Source: Clostridia bacterium
GTDB lineage: Bacteria > Bacillota > Clostridia > Oscillospirales > CAG-272
DNA length: 10,781 nt
Assembly: GCA_900770145.1 (NCBI GenBank)
Contig: CAAGJL010000292.1
Coordinates: 1-10,781, forward strand
Reading direction: 5' to 3'
Shown: piece after piece, positions 5,284-10,781 of the stretch
Layout of the letters: every line of letters begins with the position of its first letter
How positions within the stretch are numbered: position 1 is the first letter of the stretch
The notes under the pieces: generated by a model
What the model was told of the DNA's origin: nothing
What the model saw: only the letters and a program-made list of their open reading frames with translations
The model's database searches: none
Translations under genes and position numbers: made by a program

Positions 5284-8200
5284 GTGCTTTCCTTAAAAAA
5301 CATCGTCAAAACATACCGTTCCGGCGACACGGTGGTGCCGGCGCTGCGCGGGGTATCGATTGACTTTCGCGAGAGCGAATTCGTGTCGGTTCTCGGCCCG
5401 TCCGGGTGCGGGAAAACCACGCTGCTGAACATCATCGGCGGGCTGGACCGCTACGACAGCGGGGATCTTGTTATCGGCGGGCGCAGCACCAAGGACTTCC
5501 GCGACGCGGACTGGGATACCTACCGCAACCACTCGGTGGGGTTTGTGTTTCAGAGCTACAATCTGATCGCGCACCAGAGCGTGCTTGCCAATGTGGAACT
5601 GGCGCTCACGCTTTCCGGGATTTCGGGCGAGGAGCGCCGCCGGCGCGCCGCCGCGGCTCTGGAAACCGTGGGTCTTGGCGACCAGCTGAACAAGCGCCCC
5701 AACCAGATGTCCGGCGGGCAGATGCAGCGCGTGGCAATCGCGCGGGCGCTGGTCAACGACCCGGAAATTCTGCTTGCCGACGAGCCCACGGGGGCGCTTG
5801 ACACCGCCACCAGCGTGCAGATTATGGACCTTTTGCGCGAGGTCGCCAAAAAGCGCCTTGTCGTGATGGTGACGCACAACCCCGAACTTGCCGCCGCCTA
5901 TTCCACCCGCATTATCCGCGTCAGGGACGGCGCGGTAGTGGACGACACCAACCCCTACCGCCCGGAGGACGCGGCAAACGCCGAAAAAACCGCAAAAACC
6001 GAAATATCCCCCGACACGGTATGCGAAAAAGCGCCCGCCGGGGAGAAAACAGGGAAGAATAAAAAGCAGAAAAAGAAGCGCTCGATGTCCTTTTTCACGG
6101 CGCTGTCGCTCTCCTTTCATAACCTGCTGACCAAAAAAACGCGCACGGCGCTGGTCAGTGTGGCGGGGAGCATCGGTATTATCGGCATTGCGCTGATTCT
6201 GTCGCTTTCCAACGGGGTCAATCTTTATATCGCGCGCGTGCAGGAGGAAACGCTGACCTCTTATCCCATCTCGCTGACCGCCGAGAGCGCCGATTACGCC
6301 GCGATGATGGAGGCAATGGTCGGCACCGGAAAGAAAAACGCCGCCCCGGAAAAGGAGGGCGTTGTCTATGTGGATGACTCGGTCAGCAACCTTGCCGGCG
6401 CGCTGACCAACGCCGCGAAAAACGATCTTTCCGCCTTTGACGCGTACCTGCGCGAGCACTGGGACGAAGTCAAGGACGACCTGACCGCGATTCAGCGCGG
6501 CTATGACCTGCAATTGCAGATTTACAACAGCACCGCCAAATACGGGCTGGTGCAGTGCAACCCGATGGGGGCGCTTTCCAAGGTGCAGGCGTACAGCGGC
6601 GCGATGACCGCCGGGATGTCGCTGAGTATCTTTTCGGAGCTGATGCCCGGCAAAAACGGGGAGCTGATCAACAGCGCGGTGCTGGAACAATACGAACTGT
6701 TGGACGGCAAATGGCCCGAAGCCGCCAACGAACTGGTGCTGGTGGTGGATCGCGGCCACCGCGTGACCAATATGACCCTTTACACGCTGGGAATGTGCGA
6801 CCCCAACGAGCTGACCGCGATTCTCATGGCGCTGTTTTCCGGCGCGGAATACCAGCCGAAAACCGAAGACCTGTCCTTTACCTATCAGGATTTTTACGAC
6901 CTGACGCTCAACCTGGTTTATCAGTCCGACTACTTTGCCAAAACCGGAAAAACCTACTCTGCGGACGGTAAAACTTACCCCGTATGGCGGGATATGCGCG
7001 AGGAGGACGGCTTCAACGCCGGCAATCTTTTCAAAAACGGCATGGAACTCAAGATCGTGGGCGTGGTGTGCCCGGGGAAGGACGCGAACGGCGCGTCGAT
7101 CTCCGGCTCGGTTGCCTTTACCTCGGCGCTCTCCGCGTTGGTGATGGAAAAAGTCAACGGGAGCGAAATCGTGACCCAACAGCTTGCCACCCCGTCGACG
7201 GACGTGCTGACGGGGCTGCCCTACCGCATCGAGGACGCCGACACCCTGACCGACGCCGCCAAACGCGCCAAGTTGCAGGGCTATTTTGACACCCTGACCC
7301 CGGAGGAAAAGCAGAAACTTTATCTGAAAATCAAAACGGCGCTCAGTGAGGGGCAGCGCGCCGGGATGTTGCGGATTCTGAACGAAACTTTCCCCTCCGT
7401 GGCGGAAAAACGGGCGTTTCTGGTGAGCCTTTTCGGGATCGGCAACAAGCAGGGGAGCCTGGCAAAGACCTTGCCGGACGGTACGGTCAACCCCGCCAAC
7501 AAAGCCGCGGCGGCGATTCTGCTGGCGCTCTCGCCCGACAAACCGCTGGAAGAATATCAGGCGATGGTGCCGATGTACGAGGCGCTGTTCGGGCTTGACG
7601 GCGTGGCGCTGACCCCCGGCAACGAGACCTATGATAATTATCTCTCGCTGGTGGAGGCGATGTACCCCACCGACGAAAAGCTGGCGGCGGCGTTTGAAAA
7701 GACCGCCATGTCCACGATCGAGAGCTTTTACGGCATGCAGAAACAGCAGGAGGTCGCGACGGCGGCGGCGGAGCGCTACGCCGGAAAGATTCAGGCGGAA
7801 TGCCTGCCCGGCGGCACGCCGGACGCGGCGAAAATGCGGGCGTATCTGATCGCTTCGTATGAAAAGAGCAACAGCCTGCCGGTTTCGGTGATTGAAGATT
7901 ACGTCAACGCGCTGCCGTTCTTCTCGACGGACGAGAACGCCGTCACCCTGCCGGGCGCTTTTGCCGAGGCACTGCAGGCGGACGCGATGCAGATGGCGGC
8001 GGACGAGGCGTACCTCACCGAAACCACCGCCGCGATGTTTGACGAGTTTTTTGCCGCGATGGACGACGCGGCGTTTGCCTCTTACTATCAGGACTATATG
8101 GAGAAATCCGAGACCACCCTTGCCGACAATTTAGAGGCGATGGGGGCGACCGAGGGGCGCGACGCGCTTTCCTCCATCAATCTGTACCCCGTGGATTTTG

Positions 8201-8733
8201 CCGCCAAGGAGCGGCTGACCGCCTTTATCACGCAGTATAACAACACCAAGGAAACCGAGGAGGAAAAAATCACGTATACGGATCTGGTGGCGCTGATGAT
8301 GTCGTCGGTCACGGTGATTATCAATGCCATTTCCTATGTGCTGATTGCCTTTGTGTCGATTTCGCTGGTGGTGTCGTCTATTATGATTGGAATCATCACG
8401 TATATTTCGGTGTTGGAACGCACCAAAGAGATTGGAATTCTGCGCGCCATTGGCGCCTCCAAGCGCGATATTTCCCGCGTGTTCAACGCAGAAACGCTGA
8501 TTATCGGCTTTGCGGCGGGGCTGATCGGGGTGCTGGCAACGCTGCTGTTCTGTTTGCCGATCAACCTGATTATTCATAAACTTTCCGGTATCGGCAATAT
8601 CAACGCCGTGTTGCCGGTTGCGGCGGCGTTCATCCTCATCGCCATCAGTATGGCGCTGACGCTGATTGCCGGCATCATCCCCTCCCGCATTGCTTCCAAA
8701 AAAGACCCGGTCGAAGCACTGCGGAGCGAATAA
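5284..8733 (+). CDS. Fused ABC transporter ATPase-permease, MacB/FtsX type, with very large extracellular domain
   Basis: An 1149-residue half-transporter combining ATPase and permease, expected to work as a dimer at the membrane. The ATPase (1-220) has Walker A GPSGCGKTT (38-46), Q-loop Gln90, signature SGGQ (143-146), Walker B ILLADEP (162-168), D-loop and H-loop His198, all intact and of the LolD/MacB class. A Lys-rich linker (about 221-267) joins the permease. TM1 (about 288-310) is followed by roughly 700 extracellular residues. The FtsX C-terminus has three helices (about 1013-1040, 1070-1095, 1108-1135), with the cytoplasmic loop ERTKEIGILRAIGASKRDI and terminal PSRIASKKDPVEALRSE. MacB is about 650 residues with a far smaller periplasmic core. 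Family members act mechanically on lipoproteins, peptides, antibiotics or cell-wall enzymes rather than by channel transport. The substrate here is unknown, and no partner MacA, two-component system or bacteriocin gene is visible. The GTG start is set by AGGGGGG at 5271-5277. Confidence 0.9.
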   Translation: MLSLKNIVKTYRSGDTVVPALRGVSIDFRESEFVSVLGPSGCGKTTLLNIIGGLDRYDSGDLVIGGRSTKDFRDADWDTYRNHSVGFVFQSYNLIAHQSVLANVELALTLSGISGEERRRRAAAALETVGLGDQLNKRPNQMSGGQMQRVAIARALVNDPEILLADEPTGALDTATSVQIMDLLREVAKKRLVVMVTHNPELAAAYSTRIIRVRDGAVVDDTNPYRPEDAANAEKTAKTEISPDTVCEKAPAGEKTGKNKKQKKKRSMSFFTALSLSFHNLLTKKTRTALVSVAGSIGIIGIALILSLSNGVNLYIARVQEETLTSYPISLTAESADYAAMMEAMVGTGKKNAAPEKEGVVYVDDSVSNLAGALTNAAKNDLSAFDAYLREHWDEVKDDLTAIQRGYDLQLQIYNSTAKYGLVQCNPMGALSKVQAYSGAMTAGMSLSIFSELMPGKNGELINSAVLEQYELLDGKWPEAANELVLVVDRGHRVTNMTLYTLGMCDPNELTAILMALFSGAEYQPKTEDLSFTYQDFYDLTLNLVYQSDYFAKTGKTYSADGKTYPVWRDMREEDGFNAGNLFKNGMELKIVGVVCPGKDANGASISGSVAFTSALSALVMEKVNGSEIVTQQLATPSTDVLTGLPYRIEDADTLTDAAKRAKLQGYFDTLTPEEKQKLYLKIKTALSEGQRAGMLRILNETFPSVAEKRAFLVSLFGIGNKQGSLAKTLPDGTVNPANKAAAAILLALSPDKPLEEYQAMVPMYEALFGLDGVALTPGNETYDNYLSLVEAMYPTDEKLAAAFEKTAMSTIESFYGMQKQQEVATAAAERYAGKIQAECLPGGTPDAAKMRAYLIASYEKSNSLPVSVIEDYVNALPFFSTDENAVTLPGAFAEALQADAMQMAADEAYLTETTAAMFDEFFAAMDDAAFASYYQDYMEKSETTLADNLEAMGATEGRDALSSINLYPVDFAAKERLTAFITQYNNTKETEEEKITYTDLVALMMSSVTVIINAISYVLIAFVSISLVVSSIMIGIITYISVLERTKEIGILRAIGASKRDISRVFNAETLIIGFAAGLIGVLATLLFCLPINLIIHKLSGIGNINAVLPVAAAFILIAISMALTLIAGIIPSRIASKKDPVEALRSE

Positions 8734-8739
8734 GGGGAA

Positions 8740-8775
8740 CCCCGCCCGACCGCCTTGCGGCCGCCTGCGGCGGGG
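8740..8775 (+). terminator. GC-rich hairpin just after the ABC gene, possible terminator
   Basis: CCCCGCC (8740-8746) pairs with GGCGGGG (8769-8775), with two nested CCGC-TGCGG motifs between them. It starts 7 bases after the stop codon. No T-run follows, so intrinsic termination here is doubtful; the copy at 8858-8883 is a better candidate. Confidence 0.4.
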
Positions 8776-8812
8776 CTGATAGGCCGGTGCGCTCATTTGG
8801 GTGCACACGCCC

Positions 8813-8893
8813 GACATTCCGGCAACGGTTGCTCGAAAGTTTTTGCGGGAGTTTAAGAGGGGGCTTTTTTCAAAAAGCCCCCTTTTGCGCGTC
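8813..8893 (+). repeat. Intergenic hairpin element, family A copy 4 (terminator-like)
   Basis: A 12-bp stem: AGGGGGCTTTTT (8858-8869), loop TC, AAAAAGCCCCCT (8872-8883), followed by TTT. The upstream flank ACATTCCGGCAACGG (8813-8827), then GTTTTTGCGGGAGTTTAAG, matches copy 3 at 5115-5166. The downstream GCGCGTCTCC matches copies 1 and 2. The GC stem followed by T residues makes it the best terminator candidate for the ABC transcript, and the symmetric A/T core could terminate in both directions between the convergent genes. Confidence 0.7.
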
Positions 8894-8917
8894 TCCTTTT
8901 ATGGCATTTTCTTTTTG

Positions 8918-8959
8918 CTTCTTTTTCTTTTGTGCCTACCTGCTCAAAAGAAAAAGAAG
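8918..8959. repeat. Perfect 15-bp pyrimidine/purine inverted repeat
   Basis: CTTCTTTTTCTTTTG (8918-8932) is exactly complementary to CAAAAGAAAAAGAAG (8945-8959) around the 12-base spacer TGCCTACCTGCT. The strict Y/R asymmetry is distinct from the G-rich family A stems. It lies 34 bases after family A copy 4. It could be a transcript-end hairpin or a separate dispersed element. Confidence 0.75.
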
Positions 8960-9020
8960 AGCTAAGAAATCTAACAACGGAAAGGAAAGAGTAACTTTAC
9001 GTCAGGGCGGGAGGATATGA

Positions 9021-9039
9021 GTTGTCGCAAAGCGACAAC
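9021..9039. other. Small perfect hairpin
   Basis: GTTGTCGC (9021-9028) and GCGACAAC (9032-9039) form an 8-bp perfect stem with an AAA loop. No function is evident. It resembles in style the GTTGCC/GGCAAC hairpin before gyrA but does not share its sequence. Confidence 0.45.
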
Positions 9040-9059
9040 CGCCTCCACCTACGGTCAAC

Positions 9060-9089
9060 AAAGTGCTTCCCCGCAATGTTCGCAAAAAC
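9060..9089 (+). repeat. Left arm of a long-range inverted repeat with 9442-9470
   Basis: The block around CCCGCAATGTTCGCA (9070-9084) occurs as an exact 15-base reverse complement at 9447-9461. With one or two gaps and mismatches, the match extends to about 29 bases (AAGTGCTTCCCC...GCAAAAAC here). The arms bracket about 350 bp of other repeats. A shorter relative, GTTTGTGCGAACATAGG, is at 9368-9384. Confidence 0.65.
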
Positions 9090-9091
9090 CG

Positions 9092-9120
9092 GTAGGGGGC
9101 GGCGCCCACGACGCCCCGCC
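9092..9120 (+). repeat. GTAGGGG-type hairpin repeat
   Basis: It begins GTAGGGGGCGGCGCCC and ends GACGCCCCGCC, with GGGGCG pairing to CGCCCC. It shares the GTAGGGG start, GC-rich self-complementary body and GCC end with 1089-1114 (minus strand) and 9522-9543. The bodies differ while pairing is kept. Confidence 0.55.
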
Positions 9121-9142
9121 TGCCCAAGCAAAAACCGGAATC

Positions 9143-9210
9143 CGCAGGGATGTGGGTCTCCCCTCCCGCTTATTAGGAAATTTTATTTTGCATTCCGGCG
9201 GCGCACTTCC
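9143..9210 (+). repeat. Dispersed repeat, copy 2 of an inverted pair with 1052-1114
   Basis: The plus strand carries GGGTCTCCCCTCCCGC, then TTAGGAAATTTTATTT, then GCATTCCGGCGGCGCACTTC. The minus strand of 1052-1114 has the same blocks in the same order and spacing. The GCATTCCGG end is also the start of family A copy 3 (5115 on), so this copy looks like the same composite element with its hairpin end replaced by the element at 9213. Confidence 0.65.
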
Positions 9211-9212
9211 GA

Positions 9213-9264
9213 GCCTGCCCTGTGTAAGGGGAGGTGCCGCGCGGAGCGCGGCACAGGGGTTGTT
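9213..9264 (-). repeat. Family C hairpin element, copy 1 (inverted relative to the three copies at 9314-9510)
   Basis: It reads GCCTGCCCTGTGTAAGGGGA then a perfect 9-bp stem GTGCCGCGC-GGA-GCGCGGCAC (9234-9254) then AGGGGTTGT. The reverse complement of 9314-9360 has the same plan: GGCTCCCTTGTGCAAAGGGA, a GC-rich palindrome, then TGAGGGATTGT. The two therefore form an inverted pair 50 bp apart. Confidence 0.6.
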
Positions 9265-9313
9265 CCTGACACAAACTATCTTCTTTTTCTTTTTTCCAAA
9301 CTCCAAACCTTTA

Positions 9314-9510
9314 CAATCCCTCAGGCGCTGGCGCGCCAGCTCCCTTTGCACAAGGGAGCCTTTTCTTGTTTGTGCGAACATAGGAAAAAGAACCCTATTT
9401 TCTGTAGGCGCCAGCTCCCTTTACTGGGGGGAGCCTCTTGTGTTTGTGCGAACATTGCGGGAAACACCTTACACATCGCAGGTGGCGCCAGCTCCCTCTC
9501 GGAGGGAGCC
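9314..9510 (+). repeat. Family C array: three hairpin units at 75-77 bp spacing
   Basis: GCCAGCTCCC starts at 9335, 9410 and 9487. Each is followed by a loop and GGGAGCC, giving stems such as GCTCCCTT-TGCAC-AAGGGAGC (9339-9359) and GCTCCCTC-TCG-GAGGGAGC (9491-9509). Unit 1 is the fullest: it begins with ACAATCCCTCAGGC and contains the 14-bp palindrome GCTGGCGCGCCAGC (9327-9340). Between units 1-2 and 2-3 lies TTTGTGCGAACAT (9369-9381 and 9443-9455), so the tandem unit includes more than the hairpin. Loops and spacers have diverged, so this is an old array and not a CRISPR. Confidence 0.65.
9442..9470 (-). repeat. Right arm of the long-range inverted repeat with 9060-9089
   Basis: TGCGAACATTGCGGG (9447-9461) is the exact reverse complement of 9070-9084, and similarity continues on both sides (GTTTGTGCG before, AAACACCTT after). 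It is embedded in the spacer between units 2 and 3 of the family C array. Confidence 0.65.
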
Positions 9511-9521
9511 ACTTGCCTTTC

Positions 9522-9543
9522 GTAGGGGCGACCGTTGGTCGCC
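9522..9543 (+). repeat. GTAGGGG-type hairpin repeat
   Basis: GTAGGGGCGACCGTTGGTCGCC, with the perfect 7-bp stem GGCGACC-GTT-GGTCGCC (9527-9543). The last 18 bases recur in inverted orientation at 1140-1157 with one mismatch. Confidence 0.65.
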
Positions 9544-9636
9544 ACCGGCGATCTTCGGAGATGCGCAGAAAACACTCCCGTAAGGTCTCCCCGGTTTCCC
9601 GCCACTCACCATCCGTCGTCCGCCGTTCACCCCCCG

Positions 9637-10781
9637 TTACACCCGGAACATCAGCTCGCCGTAGGTGGGCATCGGCCAGCAGGCGGCGTCGGTCAGGGTT
9701 TCCGCTTCGTCCACCTGCCGGCGCAACTCTTTCATGGCGGGCAGCACCCGGTCGCGGAATGCGGCGGCGCCCGCCGAACCTTTGGCGCAGTGTTTCGCTT
9801 CCTCATCCGCCGCGCGCAGCGCGGCGGCGGCGCGGTAACAGCCGCCCGTCAGCGCGGAAAGACGCGCAATCAGGTCGGTTTCCGCCGTCACGTCCGCGTT
9901 TTTCACCGCGGCGGTTTTTGCGGCGGCGGTGGCGGCAAGTTCCCCGACGTATCGGCTGACCGCCGGGAGAATGTCCCGCATTGCCATTTCCAACATCGTC
10001 CTGGCTTCAATATGAATCCGGTTGGCGTAATTTTCATACAGAATTTCCTGTCTTGACGCCACCTCTGCCCGGCTCATGACGCCGTGGTCGGTAAACAGGC
10101 GGATGTTCTTCTCCTCGGAGAGCACCGCGTAAGCCGCCACCGAATCCCGCAGGTCGGAAAGCCCGCGCCGCGCCGCCTCCGCTTCCCACTCCGGCGAGTA
10201 GCCGTTGCCGTTGAAGATAATCCGGCGGTGGGCGCTCAGCGTGTCGCGAAGGAGGGCGGACAGCGCCGCGTCAAAGTCCGGCGCGGCTTCCAGAACGTCC
10301 GCAAAGCGGCAAAAAGACTCCGCTACCGCAGTGTTGAGCACCGTGTTCGGCAGGGCGATGTTCTGGGAGGCGCCCGGCATCCGGAATTCAAATTTGTTGC
10401 CGGTAAAAGCAAAGGGGCTGGTGCGGTTGCGGTCGGTAGCGTCCTTGGTGAAAATCGGAACGGACGGCACGCCGAGGTTCAGTTGTCCCTTTGCCGCGGC
10501 GGCGTAATCCGTGCCTGCCAGAACGGCGTCAATCACCGCCTGCAAATCCTCCCCCACAAAGACCGAAACAATCGCGGGCGGCGCCTCGTGGGCGCCGAGG
10601 CGGTGGTCGTTGCCGGCATAAGCTGTCGAAACGCGAAGCAGATCCTGATAGTCGTCCACAGCCTGCAATACCGCGGCGAAAAACAGCAGAAACCGCTTGG
10701 TTTTCGCCGGCGTTTTGCCGGGGGAAAGCAGATTTTCCCCGTTTTTGGCGCGCAGGGACCAGTTGTTGTGCTTGCCGGAGC
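9637..10781 (-). CDS. glnN: Type III glutamine synthetase, C-terminal part (runs off the window edge)
   Basis: About 380 C-terminal residues of a protein normally about 700 long. The enzyme makes glutamine from glutamate, ammonia and ATP in the cytoplasm. The frame is open to the right edge, where it begins SGKHNNWSLRAKNG, the GSIII version of the catalytic H-containing motif. RNRTSPFAFTGNKFEFRMPG holds the conserved Arg residues of the glutamate/ATP site. HEAPPAIVSVFVGEDL and the terminal WPMPTYGELMF are hallmarks of GSIII rather than GSI. The TAA stop is at 9637-9639. The middle has the long helical C-terminal extension typical of GSIII. No frameshift is seen in the visible part. It converges on the ABC gene across the repeat mosaic; I see no clear T-tailed terminator directly after its stop. 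The start, promoter and N-terminus lie outside the window. Confidence 0.93.
   Translation of the reverse strand, partial: SGKHNNWSLRAKNGENLLSPGKTPAKTKRFLLFFAAVLQAVDDYQDLLRVSTAYAGNDHRLGAHEAPPAIVSVFVGEDLQAVIDAVLAGTDYAAAAKGQLNLGVPSVPIFTKDATDRNRTSPFAFTGNKFEFRMPGASQNIALPNTVLNTAVAESFCRFADVLEAAPDFDAALSALLRDTLSAHRRIIFNGNGYSPEWEAEAARRGLSDLRDSVAAYAVLSEEKNIRLFTDHGVMSRAEVASRQEILYENYANRIHIEARTMLEMAMRDILPAVSRYVGELAATAAAKTAAVKNADVTAETDLIARLSALTGGCYRAAAALRAADEEAKHCAKGSAGAAAFRDRVLPAMKELRRQVDEAETLTDAACWPMPTYGELMFRV

Larger units (their letters stand above)
8734..9636. other. 903-bp gene-free repeat mosaic between convergent genes
   Basis: No stretch here looks like a real gene. Open frames exist on the plus strand across 8787-9583, but their translations are low-complexity readings of the hairpins (for example a run rich in Phe and Cys at 8900-8935), and several frames are open at once. 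In order, it contains a GC hairpin (8740-8775), a family A element (8813-8893), a long pyrimidine/purine hairpin (8918-8959), a small hairpin (9021-9039), a GTAGGGG hairpin (9092-9120), a dispersed repeat (9143-9210), a hairpin element (9213-9264), an array of three related hairpins (9314-9510) and another GTAGGGG hairpin (9522-9543). Bases 9544-9636 hold nothing I recognise. Confidence 0.75.

Noticed and set aside
5293..7179. Long minus-strand open frame opposite the ABC transporter (628 codons)
   Set aside because: Antisense artefact of GC-rich codon bias; the plus-strand frame has complete ABC motifs.
9335..9510. CRISPR array
   Set aside because: Repeats are few, imperfect, themselves hairpins with variable loops, and the spacers share sequence (TTTGTGCGAACAT). 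No cas genes are present.
9017..9583. Two overlapping plus-strand open frames in the 9-kb gap (also one at 8787-9020)
   Set aside because: They are translations of repeat hairpins in several frames at once, with no domain and no conserved codon pattern. The RBS-like GGGAGG at 9009-9014 is insufficient support.

Overview
The window is GC-rich, densely coding DNA that looks like a chromosomal segment of an anaerobic Firmicute, most likely an Oscillospiraceae/Ruminococcaceae-type gut clostridium. This rests on the protein types (type III glutamine synthetase, a BspA-like leucine-rich-repeat surface protein, a fused ABC-FtsX exporter, an adjacent gyrB/gyrA pair) and on intergenic repeats of a kind I recall from such genomes. 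The taxonomy is an inference, not a database result.

Layout. Bases 1-98 are the 3' end of gyrB. Its stop codon overlaps the start of a PfkB-family sugar-phosphate kinase (95-967), closest in motifs to 1-phosphofructokinase/tagatose-6-phosphate kinase. After a 255-bp repeat-filled gap comes gyrA (1223-3796), with a GTG start and an acidic Glu/Thr tail. Next are a single-pass surface protein with BspA-type LRR, MucBP-like and Cys-rich segments (3932-5074) and a 1149-residue fused ABC ATPase/FtsX permease with a very large extracellular domain (5284-8733). A 903-bp region without a credible gene (8734-9636) is a mosaic of hairpins and dispersed repeats. The window ends in the C-terminal half of a type III glutamine synthetase on the minus strand (9637-10781), convergent with the ABC gene.

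How the parts relate. The two gyrase subunits form a split operon with a metabolic kinase translationally coupled behind gyrB. The LRR protein and the ABC transporter are both envelope proteins on the same strand, but a terminator-like repeat hairpin and a candidate promoter separate them, so they are probably separate transcription units.

The most striking non-coding signal is a family of intergenic elements. Four copies of one element (near 989-1017, 3872-3900, 5165-5196 and 8858-8883) carry different arm sequences that stay perfectly self-complementary around a T-run/A-run core. Several other repeat families occur in inverted copies between the gyrA upstream gap and the 9-kb region. In GyrA, the position equivalent to E. 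coli Asp87 in the quinolone-resistance-determining region is glycine.
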